NCBI RefSeq assembly: GCF_001653565.1
Contig: NZ_LYPB01000081.1
Coordinates: forward strand, 1 to 64,000
Direction of reading: 5' to 3'
Length of the DNA stretch: 64,000 bases
Source: Paenibacillus oryzisoli
GTDB taxonomy: Bacteria; Bacillota; Bacilli; Paenibacillales; NBRC-103111
The notes beneath the pieces were generated by a model that had not been told where the DNA came from, ran no database searches, and was given only the letters and a program-made list of their open reading frames with translations. Below are positions 8,221-16,482 of the stretch, piece by piece; the first letter of the stretch is position 1; every line of letters starts with the position of its first letter. Made by a program: the position numbers and the translations under genes.

Positions 8221-9084
8221 ATGGAAAATAAAGAGAAAATAACACGTCGTTCCTTTTTGAAAAAGTCTCTGCTGGTAGGTGGAAGTTTACTAGCCATCCC
8301 TCCGTTAAGTTATGGGTATGCCACGTGGGTAGAGCCCCGTTGGTTGCAAGTTGAGCGTATTTCATTGGCTTTTCCTTCACTGCCAGAAGCATTCAGGGGA
8401 TTGCGGGTTGTGCAATTCAGTGATCTTCATTTCGGATTCCATTTGGATGAACAGCGATTAACCAAGGTAGTCGAGGTCATTCGGGCACAAAACCCGGACA
8501 TTGTCTGCTTTACAGGCGATCTCGTCGATTATGAGATTGGTGGGCAGGGGCAAGCTATTCGGGAAGTGTTGAAGACGATTGCCGCCACATACGGCTGCTA
8601 TGCGGTACTCGGCAATCACGATTATTATGGCAATGTGGAAGAAGTGGCAGATGTGTTAGAGGGTGGTGGGTTTCAATGCCTCCGGAATCGGGGACTCCGC
8701 ATTCAGAAAGGGAGTCAATCGATATGGATCGCCGGCGTCGAAGATATGTGGGAGGGGGCTCCTAACCTTAAAACGGCGCTGCAATCAGCGAAAAAAGATG
8801 AATGGGTACTCCTCCTATCCCATGCACCAGATTATGCCGATGTTGTTGCGGGCGATGGAGCTGTCCATTTGCAGCTATCGGGGCATTCCCATGGCGGTCA
8901 AGTCAGACTTCCGATCATTGGGCCACTGGCTTCCGTACCGTATGGGGTCAAATATCCTTCGGGACTCTATCAGGTAGGGGAAAGTAAGTCGCTCACTCTG
9001 TATACGAATCGAGTTATCGGTGTGTCCGTACAACCAATTCGGTTCATGTGTCGACCTGAAATTACGGTGTTCACGTTGGTGTAG
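8221..9084 (+). CDS. Tat-exported calcineurin-like metallophosphoesterase (YkuE/YaeI type)
   Basis: About 287 residues. The N-terminus has a twin-arginine motif, TRRSFLKKS, then a hydrophobic stretch (LLVGGSLLAIPPLS), so Tat export or membrane anchoring is expected. All metal-binding blocks of the calcineurin-like fold are present: SDLH near residue 66, GDLVD near 100, GNHD near 135 and GHSHGG near 222. Related enzymes act at the cell surface on phosphodiesters or lipid phosphates. ATG 8221 fits the Tat signal. No ribosome site lies at normal distance before it, while a good promoter places the transcript start at the ATG itself, so translation may be leaderless. The longer reading from 8161 lacks support. 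Confidence 0.88.
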   Translation: MENKEKITRRSFLKKSLLVGGSLLAIPPLSYGYATWVEPRWLQVERISLAFPSLPEAFRGLRVVQFSDLHFGFHLDEQRLTKVVEVIRAQNPDIVCFTGDLVDYEIGGQGQAIREVLKTIAATYGCYAVLGNHDYYGNVEEVADVLEGGGFQCLRNRGLRIQKGSQSIWIAGVEDMWEGAPNLKTALQSAKKDEWVLLLSHAPDYADVVAGDGAVHLQLSGHSHGGQVRLPIIGPLASVPYGVKYPSGLYQVGESKSLTLYTNRVIGVSVQPIRFMCRPEITVFTLV

Positions 9085-9162
9085 AGGTTAGATAGCTGTT
9101 AGTGACTGCTAGTGAAGAAATATGTAGATAGGCGCAATAAAGCGAAAATAGCAGATGCTCGT

Positions 9163-9192
9163 AATTTAGCTGCATTTTTTCCAGTTAAATCT
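9163..9192. repeat. Single copy of the intergenic AT-rich module
   Basis: TTTAGCTGCATTTTTTCCAG followed by TTAAATC resembles the fourth module of the clusters at 2354-2540 and 20209-20402. GCGAAAATAGCAG just before it (from 9142) is a further partial module. Confidence 0.55.
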
Positions 9193-9242
9193 GTGAGCAA
9201 CTCTCTCTTCCAACAAGCCTCCTATAAAAAGGTAGTGAATTC

Positions 9243-10103
9243 ATGCCAAGTGCTAGGCTACACACGCTTCTCAACTATCTCATATTCCCACCGACGAAAT
9301 TAAACAGACAGAAGCTAGAGCGCCATCTAGCAGGCAAAACCATCCTAATCACCGGTGCCAGCTCCGGAATCGGCGAACAACTTGCTTATCTGTTATCCGA
9401 TATGGGGGTTCATCTCATTCTGGTAGCTAGACGAGAAGCGAAGCTCCTAGCCATGAAGCGTGAAATCGAAGTGAAAGGGGCAGCCCGCGTAAGTGTGGTC
9501 CCTGCGGATCTTCGAGATCCGCAGGACATGGAGGGATTACTTGCTTTTCTTCATCAACGGCCAGAGGGGATAGATATCGTGATCAGCAACGCGGGGCATT
9601 CGATCCATCGTTCCATTGGGCAGTCATTGGACCGTTATCACGATTTCACGCGTACGATGGGGATTAATTATTTCGCTCCGGTTCAACTATTGCTCTCTCT
9701 CATACCGCTGCTCGGGCACAAAAAGGGGCAAATCATTAACATTTCGACGGTTAATGTGATGCTAACTCCTTTGCCACATTGGGCGGCGTATCAGGCATCG
9801 AAGTCTGCTTTTGACACGTGGTTTCGGTCTGCTGCTCCTGAGCTCAATAGGATGGGGATTGCCACGACCTCGATCTATCTTCCGCTTGTAAGAACGCCGA
9901 TGATACTGCCAACTGCAGCTTATCGCAAATTACCGGCCATGTCCCCAGGGGATGTCGCCAAGATGATCGGTAAGGCTATCTATACCAGAAGGCCAACGTT
10001 CAAACCGTGGTGGTTGATTTTCGGAGCGTTAGCCTCCGTTTTTATCAGAACCATGCCTAGTAGACCAAAGAAGGAAAAGGGTAGAGACCATGAGGATATG
10101 TAA
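9243..10103 (+). CDS. Short-chain dehydrogenase/reductase
   Basis: A 286-residue SDR. The NAD(P)-binding loop is TGASSGIG near residue 37, the NAG block is ISNAGHS near 116, and the catalytic set is the serine in NISTVN plus YQASK near 180. A C-terminal extension with a hydrophobic segment (WWLIFGALASVFI near 257-269) suggests membrane association, as seen in SDRs acting on lipid or acyl substrates. The stop overlaps the next gene by 14 bp, so this and the ligase are translationally linked. The pairing suggests reduction or oxidation of an acyl-derived substrate, but that is inference from context. Confidence 0.88.
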   Translation: MPSARLHTLLNYLIFPPTKLNRQKLERHLAGKTILITGASSGIGEQLAYLLSDMGVHLILVARREAKLLAMKREIEVKGAARVSVVPADLRDPQDMEGLLAFLHQRPEGIDIVISNAGHSIHRSIGQSLDRYHDFTRTMGINYFAPVQLLLSLIPLLGHKKGQIINISTVNVMLTPLPHWAAYQASKSAFDTWFRSAAPELNRMGIATTSIYLPLVRTPMILPTAAYRKLPAMSPGDVAKMIGKAIYTRRPTFKPWWLIFGALASVFIRTMPSRPKKEKGRDHEDM

Positions 10104-11631
10104 GCTGATCTATGTGTTCTATCAAATTAGGCTGCTCTCGCTGATCGCCTTGTTCCGACTAGCCTCCGCCATCTACACATCGGGTACGAATCTGATGGCA
10201 CTGTTGCATTTTGCGGCTAGAACGTATGGAGACCAAATTGCGTTGGCAGATGAACAGGAAACCCTCACATATCGCCAATTGTATGAACAATCCAAACAGC
10301 TTTCAGCGCATTTGAAGGTGAATTACCAGCTCACTGGCGGTCAGAGTGTTGGATTCCTATGCAAAAACCACGCCTCTCTGGTGAAGGCTATTTATGCGGT
10401 GTCTTTGACAGGGGCGGATATCTGTCTGTTGAATGCGGAAATGAGCAGGGATCAATTGCAAGGGTTTGTGGAAAGTAAAGATTTTCAGCTTATCATCTAT
10501 GACGTCGAACTTAGCGCTTTACTTGCGCAAACGACGTACAGGAGCGCCAAACTGCCCAGCTATCACCCTACTTCTTCTGCGGTAAATAACATAATTGGTG
10601 CAACTGTTTCTATCAAGACAAAACAACGTCGAGCTTCCTCCGGGAAACTCATGCTGCTCACAGGTGGAACCACGGGCAAAGCCAAAGAAGCGGCGCATCA
10701 GCCATCGCTATTTAATTATTTGGACCCTTTTGCAGGATTCTTGACGCGATTGCAAATCTTGAATAAGCAGACAGCCTATATTGCGACGCCTATTTATCAT
10801 GGTTATGGGGTTGCGGTTCTGCTCCTTTTCTGCGCTTTGGGCAAAAAAGTCGTGATTCAACGTGGATTTGAGGCAGGGAAAGCGTGTCGATTGATTCGCG
10901 AGCATCGGGTAGATATCGTAACGGTCGTCCCTCTAATGCTGCATAAAATGTTACAAACGAACGCAGACGCTCTGAAATCCTTGTCCTGTATAGCTTCAGG
11001 CGGGGCTGAGCTCCATCCTAAACTGGTTCGAGAGACGCAAAGTCGATTAGGCGAAGTGTTATACAATCTGTACGGCACGTCGGAAGCGGGTTTGAATATC
11101 ATTGCAGTCCCGCAGGATCTAGTCTATTCCGCACACACAATTGGCAGAAAGATTAACGGTGTTCATATCAAAATCATGGATGATCAGCAACAAGAAGTTC
11201 CGATGGGCAGGGTAGGTCAAATTTGTATACGCAATCCATGGTCGATGCGAAACAAGGTTAGCAGTTGGATTCAAACCGGCGATTTGGGCTATCGGGATGA
11301 GAAGGGCTATTTCTTTTTGCATGGAAGAGTAGACAGTATGATTGTTTCAGCTGGGGAAAATGTGTATCCGTTCGAAGTAGAACAAATGCTGCGCATGCAC
11401 CCATGTGTGGAAGAAGCTGCCGTTATTGGCGTGGCGGATGAGTTATTTGGACAGCGATTGAAGGCATGGGTGCAGTTGATACCAGATTCGAAGACCACCA
11501 AGGACGAACTCCTAGATTGGCTGCGTGCTAGATTGGCACGATACCAGATGCCTAGAGAGCTCAGTTTCGTCGAGCATATGCCCTATACCCCTTTAGGAAA
11601 GTTGGATAGAAAGGAGTTACCTAAGAAATGA
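10090..11631 (+). CDS. AMP-dependent acyl-CoA synthetase/ligase-like enzyme
   Basis: A 513-residue member of the ANL superfamily. Core motifs are present: LLTGGTTGKAKEA (phosphate loop, near residue 187), YGTSEAG (near 330), QTGDLGYRD (near 398), and the hinge and lysine region GRVDSMIVSAGENVYP with the C-terminal TPLGKLDRKELPKK, which carries the adenylation lysine. The phosphate loop is close to canonical except that a proline is missing where TGxPK is usual. The first 40 residues are unusually hydrophobic. It probably activates a carboxylic acid as acyl-AMP or acyl-CoA. The start overlaps the SDR, with AAAAGGG as ribosome site. The stop codon lies inside the following terminator hairpin. 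Confidence 0.88.
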   Translation: MRICKLIYVFYQIRLLSLIALFRLASAIYTSGTNLMALLHFAARTYGDQIALADEQETLTYRQLYEQSKQLSAHLKVNYQLTGGQSVGFLCKNHASLVKAIYAVSLTGADICLLNAEMSRDQLQGFVESKDFQLIIYDVELSALLAQTTYRSAKLPSYHPTSSAVNNIIGATVSIKTKQRRASSGKLMLLTGGTTGKAKEAAHQPSLFNYLDPFAGFLTRLQILNKQTAYIATPIYHGYGVAVLLLFCALGKKVVIQRGFEAGKACRLIREHRVDIVTVVPLMLHKMLQTNADALKSLSCIASGGAELHPKLVRETQSRLGEVLYNLYGTSEAGLNIIAVPQDLVYSAHTIGRKINGVHIKIMDDQQQEVPMGRVGQICIRNPWSMRNKVSSWIQTGDLGYRDEKGYFFLHGRVDSMIVSAGENVYPFEVEQMLRMHPCVEEAAVIGVADELFGQRLKAWVQLIPDSKTTKDELLDWLRARLARYQMPRELSFVEHMPYTPLGKLDRKELPKK

Positions 11632-11660
11632 CCCTCACAGAATAGCTGTGTGGTGGTCAT
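11628..11660 (+). terminator. Terminator-like hairpin overlapping the ligase stop codon
   Basis: ATGACC and GGTCAT form the base, CACAG and CTGTG the upper stem. The stop codon of the ligase (11629-11631) lies in the left arm, and the right arm runs into the TetR promoter -35. A near copy with a T-run is found at 13314-13353. Confidence 0.55.
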
Positions 11661-11688
11661 TGACATATGCTTTGGCGTGATATATGAT
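11660..11688 (+). promoter_or_regulatory. Strong sigma-A promoter of the TetR gene
   Basis: Perfect TTGACA (11660-11665), 17-bp spacer, TATGAT (11683-11688). Confidence 0.8.
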
Positions 11689-11709
11689 TAGAACGATCAT
11701 TCGATCTAA
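11689..11709 (+). promoter_or_regulatory. TetR operator O1 at the transcription start
   Basis: TAGAACGATCATTCGATCTA is an imperfect palindrome directly after the -10. Its complement shares ATTAGATCGAA with operator O2, so autorepression is likely. Confidence 0.55.
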
Positions 11710-11731
11710 TATGTGAGAGGGGAGGCAGAAC

Positions 11732-12328
11732 ATGTTCGAACGATACAACAAGGTTCAGAAAGCTGTTTTGGAGACAACGTTGCATCTGATTATCGATAGA
11801 GAGTTGCAGGCTACATCCATGTCGTTGATTGCCAAGGATTCCGGTGTTTCAACAGGGAACATTTATCATTATTTCAGTAGCAAGGAAGATATTATTAATG
11901 AGCTTTACAAGGCTATCGTCCTGTTCAACGGCGAGTTCGTAACGAAAGACTTGAACCAGGCTGATTCTGTAAAGAAACGATTCAATCAGGCTTGGAGAAA
12001 TGTATTCGAGCTAGGAAGAAAGTACCCGAAGGGTTTCCGGTTTATTGAGCAGTACTCATTTTCGCCCTATATTTATGAGCAGACCAAGCAGGAAGCTATT
12101 CAGGCCGGATGGTGCGGGCCACTTGAGAAGCTGTACGAGCAGGCAGTTAATGAAGGGATCTTCATTGCTCTAGAGCCGCGCATGATGGTTCAGATGCATT
12201 ACGGTTCTATTGTGTATCTTCTGAAATTATATCAGGGAGACTCGCAGAATCTTACAGATGAAGTCGTCGATCAGGCAGTTCTTGCCAACTGGAACGCGGT
12301 AAGCAAAGAAAAAGGTTCGAACAGCTAA
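11732..12328 (+). CDS. TetR/AcrR-family transcriptional regulator
   Basis: A 198-residue regulator. The N-terminal helix-turn-helix spans about residues 10-58 (AKDSGVSTGNIYHYFSSKEDII is the conserved recognition segment), followed by an all-helical ligand-binding domain whose ligand is unknown. ATG 11732 follows a strong GAGGGGAGG site. It sits between two SDR genes, with a strong promoter and an overlapping palindrome before it and two perfect 14-bp palindromes after it, before the second SDR. It most likely represses itself and the downstream SDR; control of the upstream SDR-ligase pair is not visible in the sequence. Confidence 0.9.
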   Translation: MFERYNKVQKAVLETTLHLIIDRELQATSMSLIAKDSGVSTGNIYHYFSSKEDIINELYKAIVLFNGEFVTKDLNQADSVKKRFNQAWRNVFELGRKYPKGFRFIEQYSFSPYIYEQTKQEAIQAGWCGPLEKLYEQAVNEGIFIALEPRMMVQMHYGSIVYLLKLYQGDSQNLTDEVVDQAVLANWNAVSKEKGSNS

Positions 12329-12357
12329 GTTCAACCTACTTCTTTTGACCACATTAG

Positions 12358-12371
12358 ATCGAACGTTCGAT
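12358..12371 (+). promoter_or_regulatory. TetR operator O2
   Basis: Perfect 14-bp palindrome ATCGAACGTTCGAT, 30 bp after the TetR stop. Confidence 0.6.
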
Positions 12372-12426
12372 AGAAACTGTTGTAGTACTTCGTTTATTTA
12401 CAAGAAGGACAATACACACGTAATAG

Positions 12427-12440
12427 AATGAACGTTCATT
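12427..12440 (+). promoter_or_regulatory. TetR operator O3
   Basis: Perfect 14-bp palindrome AATGAACGTTCATT with the same GAACGTTC core as O2, ending 36 bp before the SDR start codon. Confidence 0.6.
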
Positions 12441-12476
12441 TTAAATGACTGAAATATGAGTATTGGAGGAATTAGT

Positions 12477-13298
12477 ATGCCAACAAAAACAATTTTTATT
12501 ACGGGTACAAGCACAGGGTTAGGTAAGCTCACAGTCATTCATTTTGCTAAACTGGGGTGGAATGTAGCTGCGACGATGCGCACCCCGGAAAATGAAACCG
12601 AGCTGACTGCCTATAAGAATGTGAAGCTTTTCAAACTGGACGTCACGAACTTAGCGGAAGTCAATGCTGCTATCGATGATGCCATTGCGGCTTTCGGGAA
12701 AATCGACGTCGTGGTCAACAACGCAGGAATGGGTGCATACGGGGCACTGGAATTGGCTTCGGAAGAGACGATCGATTGGCAATATGATGTGAACGTTCGT
12801 GGGCCTATTAATGTCATACGCAAATTTGTACCACATTTCCGAGCTGAAGGCGGAGGCATGTTCATCAATATTAGTTCATTCATGGGTTTCACAACGGCCG
12901 TACCACTCGGCTCCTTGTATAACATGTCTAAATTTGCGCTGGAAGGCTTGACGGAAGGGCTGTATTACGAGCTCAAGCCGTTGAATATCGAACTCCGGCT
13001 TATCGAGCAAGGTGGTTCTACAGGCAACAATTTTCAGAATAATATCCGATGGAACAAAGATGAGAGCATTACGGCTTATGATGAGCTAATGAATAAAATT
13101 ACGGCGTTGATGAATAATAGGGATAACAGCAGTTTGGATGATCCACAGATCATCGTCGATGCCATTGCGGCCCAAGCACTCGGGGAAAGCAACCAATTCC
13201 GGACGGTTATTGGCGAGATGGGTAATCATTTATTAGCGATGCGGAAGTCGCTTCCCATTGAGGAATACCTGGACACGATGTTACAAAGCTATAAATAA
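12477..13298 (+). CDS. Short-chain dehydrogenase/reductase (TetR-controlled)
   Basis: About 273 residues. TGTSTGLG near residue 10 is the nucleotide loop, NNAGMGAYG near 81 the NAG block, and the catalytic residues are the serine in INISSFMG and YNMSK near 150. The aspartate-poor first loop with ATMRTPE suggests NADP preference. ATG 12477 was chosen because GGAGG (12465-12469) lies 7 nt upstream; the ATG at 12456 has no ribosome site. Two palindromic operators in the 148-bp gap after the TetR gene make regulation by that protein likely. A strong terminator follows the stop. Confidence 0.9.
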   Translation: MPTKTIFITGTSTGLGKLTVIHFAKLGWNVAATMRTPENETELTAYKNVKLFKLDVTNLAEVNAAIDDAIAAFGKIDVVVNNAGMGAYGALELASEETIDWQYDVNVRGPINVIRKFVPHFRAEGGGMFINISSFMGFTTAVPLGSLYNMSKFALEGLTEGLYYELKPLNIELRLIEQGGSTGNNFQNNIRWNKDESITAYDELMNKITALMNNRDNSSLDDPQIIVDAIAAQALGESNQFRTVIGEMGNHLLAMRKSLPIEEYLDTMLQSYK

Positions 13299-13313
13299 TA
13301 AATAAGAAATAAG

Positions 13314-13353
13314 AAATGACCATCACAGGATAGCCGTGTGATGGTCATTTTTT
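13314..13353. terminator. Strong terminator shared by the SDR and a convergent small gene
   Basis: Perfect 14-bp arms AAATGACCATCACA and TGTGATGGTCATTT, followed by more Ts. The A-rich left arm allows it to work for the minus-strand gene too. Confidence 0.9.
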
Positions 13354-13607
13354 TAGATAAATGGTCTGAACGGCGAACATGGTCTAGATTCCACAAGAAA
13401 AATGGCTAAGAGATCAAAGAGAACTAAGGGGAGGAGAAAGGGCAGGAACGAAATATGTGCTTTCTTTCCTGTACGTGTTTGTTTCAAATAGACCTTGTGG
13501 CCGTCGACTTTCACAATCGTTCCACGGTAAGTACCGTGTGTCGTGTTTATCATAACTTCTCGATGGAGGTACTTTGTGCATATAGCGTAAGAATCCGATC
13601 GTTTCAA
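13353..13607 (-). CDS. Small hypothetical protein with SH3/LSm-like N-terminus and a membrane segment
   Basis: 84 residues. Residues 14-47 (HREVMINTTHGTYRGTIVKV and on) look like the small beta-barrel seen in many short Bacillales proteins, where a conserved pattern of R-x-V-x-I-x-T-x-x-G-x-x-G-x-I occurs. Residues 53-72 (SFLPFLLPLVLFDLLAIFLV) are a probable membrane helix. TTG 13607 is the start, supported by AGGGGG exactly 7 nt upstream on the minus strand. It ends at the terminator it shares with the convergent SDR. The function is unknown. Confidence 0.7.
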   Translation of the reverse strand: MKRSDSYAICTKYLHREVMINTTHGTYRGTIVKVDGHKVYLKQTRTGKKAHISFLPFLLPLVLFDLLAIFLVESRPCSPFRPFI

Positions 13608-13780
13608 GGGAATACCCCCTTTCTAGCTGTATTAATCTAGTATATGCCCGTCCCATAGAACAAGTGCGAGTGTTGGTCAAATATTCTTGTGAGAGTGGAT
13701 CAGAGTCCTATGATGTTCACTGGAAAGAGATCAGGTTATAATAGAAGCAATGCATGTGAGATCAGAGAGGGGGAATGGTC

Positions 13781-15277
13781 TTGAGCAAGCTAAACGTCAG
13801 GAAAATCGGGGGCTCGGTTCATGGTCGACGTTTCACACAGGTTGCGATTCTTAGCATTGTCGCGGTCTTGATGTTAGTCGCGAGCGGCTGCACGAAATCG
13901 GACCTTGAAGGCGATGGTGTCGGTGAGATGGACGAGCTGATCTGGTATTACCCGCAGAATAAACCGAATGCCGACTTGCATCTCGTGAATGCCGAAGTAA
14001 ACAGGCTGATAGCGGGTAAAATTCATGCGAGCGTTAAGCTGCAGCCCGTTGATTTCGCTAACTATGAGCAGAAACTGAATACGCTCGTGGCGGCAAGCGA
14101 TCCGATGGATATCGTCTGGACCTCGAACTGGCTGTTTCCGTGGGACGCGAACGCCAGAAAGGGAGTGTTCCAGCCGTTGGACGAGCTGCTAGAACGCCAC
14201 GGACAGAAGCTTCGGGCCTCGATGTCTCCGCGATTCTGGAACGATGGCAAGTTGGATGGCAAGCAGTTGGCTGTGCCGAACTACCAAATTGCTGCTATGC
14301 GCCCGAGCTTGGTCATCCAGAAGCGGTTCGTCGATACATATAAGCTCGATTTAAGTGCGATCCGCAAGATTGACGATATTGAGCCTTTCTTGAGGCTGTT
14401 GAAGGAAAGGGAGCCGGGCATCGTCCCGTTCGGTACGACACGAGGCTTCTTTATGAACCACATGTACGGCATCGACTGGCGTGTGTCCGTATATCAGGGC
14501 GATGCCAATCACCGAGTTCTTCCGGATGTCACGCCGGAAATGAAACAGAACTTTGCTTTGGTTCACTCCTGGTACGACAAAGGATATATTAATCAGGACG
14601 CCGCTACATTGAAGAACGCTGCGGACGTCTACAATAAGGGGAATACGGCTGTCTGGTTCGATTTTACGGGGAAACCGGGCTCCGAAGCGGAGTTTAAGGC
14701 TGGCGATGGCGGCTTCGACGTCGTGCTCGTGCCGCTCGCGAAGCCGTCGTTCAACGGTGCAGTCAGCTCAATGAACGCGATTAGCCGGACATCGAAGCAT
14801 CCAGACAAAGCGATGCAATTGCTCGAGCTGGTGAACACCGATAAGCAGTTGTACAATACGCTCGTCTATGGGATTGAAGGCAAGCACTATTCGCGAGGTG
14901 ACGGAAATTACATCAAGCTGAATATGGATTCTGGGTATTTTACAAACACGGACTGGGTATTTGGCAACATCCGCAACGAATATCTGCCGGAGGGAGCGCC
15001 CCCTGACAAGATCGAACAGACTGTTCGTATCAACGAAGACGCTGAGGTATCTCCTTATTACGATTTCGTGTTCCGAACCGATGACTTGAAAGCTGAAATT
15101 GCCAATGTGAAAGCAGTGAACGACGAGTATTATGCAGTGCTCGCCACCGGAACGGTCGATCCTGCGAAGTATCTGCCGATTTACGAGGAGAAGCTGAATA
15201 GAGCTGGAAGCGAAACGATAAGATCTGAGAAGCAGAGGCAGTTGGATGATTGGTTGAAGGCGAAGGGAAAGAAGTAA
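13781..15277 (+). CDS. Sugar ABC transporter substrate-binding lipoprotein 1
   Basis: About 498 residues, extracellular solute-binding family 1 of the LplA type with a DUF3502-like C-terminal part. The lipobox is VASGC (cysteine near residue 37), preceded by an unusually long, basic N-region. It is a close paralogue of the protein at 17500-19023 over the whole mature length (both have WYYPQNK near the start and VNTDKQLYNTLVYGIEGKHY later). TTG 13781 stands 7 nt after AGGGGG; ATG 13775 is only 1 nt from it. A perfect TATAAT at 13737-13742 may be its -10. A terminator separates it from the permeases, so it may be a mostly separate transcript. No ATPase gene is present; such systems in Bacillales usually share the MsmX ATPase. 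Confidence 0.88.
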   Translation: MSKLNVRKIGGSVHGRRFTQVAILSIVAVLMLVASGCTKSDLEGDGVGEMDELIWYYPQNKPNADLHLVNAEVNRLIAGKIHASVKLQPVDFANYEQKLNTLVAASDPMDIVWTSNWLFPWDANARKGVFQPLDELLERHGQKLRASMSPRFWNDGKLDGKQLAVPNYQIAAMRPSLVIQKRFVDTYKLDLSAIRKIDDIEPFLRLLKEREPGIVPFGTTRGFFMNHMYGIDWRVSVYQGDANHRVLPDVTPEMKQNFALVHSWYDKGYINQDAATLKNAADVYNKGNTAVWFDFTGKPGSEAEFKAGDGGFDVVLVPLAKPSFNGAVSSMNAISRTSKHPDKAMQLLELVNTDKQLYNTLVYGIEGKHYSRGDGNYIKLNMDSGYFTNTDWVFGNIRNEYLPEGAPPDKIEQTVRINEDAEVSPYYDFVFRTDDLKAEIANVKAVNDEYYAVLATGTVDPAKYLPIYEEKLNRAGSETIRSEKQRQLDDWLKAKGKK

Positions 15278-15293
15278 GCATAACTGTATAAGC

Positions 15294-15348
15294 AAAGGCT
15301 GAGAACGACGGTGCATAACAAGCACACCGTGCGATTCTTGGCCTTTTT
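15294..15348 (+). terminator. Terminator between binding protein 1 and the permeases
   Basis: AAAGGCTGAGAA and TTCTTGGCCTTT form a 12-bp stem with two G-U pairs, with CGGTG/CACCG continuing inside, then TTTTT. Confidence 0.8.
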
Positions 15349-15550
15349 GGCGTTTCCACCAAACGATCCAGGTACTGACCTTCGCGGCGTTCTGCGCCCT
15401 ACTGGAACTTCAGTTAGTAAAATGCAGATCGTTTACTTCAACCGGCGACAAAAGTACAGTTTTTACACTGTTTTATAGATGAGATTTCAGCTAAATTGAT
15501 CTCAGGCAGCAAGCCAAGCAAATCGTTACAGGCAAGGAGGAAGGCATCCT

Positions 15551-16468
15551 ATGAAGCGCAAGAAGGCATTCCGGTTTTTCGGCAGGAATATTGAACTGTT
15601 TACGCTCTCGCTTCCCGCAGTCATCTATATTTTTATCATGGCGTACATTCCGATGTTTGGCGTCGTCATCGCATTTAAAAATTATAAGTATGACAAAGGT
15701 ATTCTGGGCAGTGATTGGATCGGTTTCAAAAACTTCGAGTTTCTGTTTAAAAGCGAAACCGCATTTCGAATTACCCGCAACACGGTCGTGTATAACCTAG
15801 GTTACATGGTGTTAACGACGATCGCTGCACTCACCGTAGCCATTCTTCTCAATGAAATTGCAAAAAAGTGGCTTAAAATTTATCAGACATCGTTGATATT
15901 GCCCTTTTTCCTCTCATGGGTCGTTATGAGCTACATTACTCAGGCGTTTCTTGATCATGAAAATGGATTTATCAACAGCTGGCTGGCTTCAGCCGGTATG
16001 GAAAAGATTTCGTGGTACTTCGAATCTAAGTATTGGCCCTACATTCTAAACATCGTGCATTTGTGGAAAGCGATAGGCTTCTCGGCGATGGTGTACTACG
16101 CTGGTATTCTCGGGATTGACGGAGAGTTGTACGAAGCGGCTCGAATAGATGGAGCAAAGCGGATGCAGATGGTAACGAATATTACGATCCCGCAGCTGAC
16201 GCCTCTCATTATTATCCTGCTCATCCTTAGCATCGGGAATATGTTCCGAGGCGACTTCGGCTTACATTTCTTCATCCCGAACAACGTCGGGGCGACGTAT
16301 TCGACCACCGATATTATCGATACGTACATCTATCGGGCGCTTAGTGAACTTGCGGACGTTAGTATGGCATCGGCCGTAGGTTTGTACCAGTCTTTTGTCG
16401 GTTTTGTTCTCGTCGTCAGCGCCAATTTAATCGTTAGGCGAATTAATGAGGACAATTCTTTGTTCTAA
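15551..16468 (+). CDS. Sugar ABC transporter permease (LplB type)
   Basis: 305 residues with six predicted membrane helices, the first at about 17-40. The EAA loop that contacts the ATPase is YEAARIDGAKRMQM near residue 200. LplB-type permeases form heterodimers with the LplC/YtcP type, which is the next gene 14 bp on. GGAGGAAGG precedes ATG 15551. The transporter should import an oligosaccharide captured by the two paralogous binding proteins on either side. The 200-bp leader after the upstream terminator contains AATGCAGATCGTTTACTTC (15421-15439), a faint resemblance to the regulatory element upstream of the DUF4091 gene. Confidence 0.93.
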   Translation: MKRKKAFRFFGRNIELFTLSLPAVIYIFIMAYIPMFGVVIAFKNYKYDKGILGSDWIGFKNFEFLFKSETAFRITRNTVVYNLGYMVLTTIAALTVAILLNEIAKKWLKIYQTSLILPFFLSWVVMSYITQAFLDHENGFINSWLASAGMEKISWYFESKYWPYILNIVHLWKAIGFSAMVYYAGILGIDGELYEAARIDGAKRMQMVTNITIPQLTPLIIILLILSIGNMFRGDFGLHFFIPNNVGATYSTTDIIDTYIYRALSELADVSMASAVGLYQSFVGFVLVVSANLIVRRINEDNSLF

Positions 16469-16482
16469 GGAGGGAACATTTC

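Noticed and set aside
9112..9303. A 63-residue plus-strand reading frame before the SDR
   Set aside because: It runs through the intergenic repeat module and into the SDR gene in another frame; its GTG start lacks a ribosome site.
13455..13640. A 61-residue plus-strand reading frame opposite the small minus-strand gene
   Set aside because: The minus-strand frame has a well-placed ribosome site and a conserved pattern; the plus-strand frame has neither.
14768..15325. A 185-residue minus-strand reading frame
   Set aside because: Antisense to binding protein 1; the composition is shadow-like and it starts inside the terminator region.
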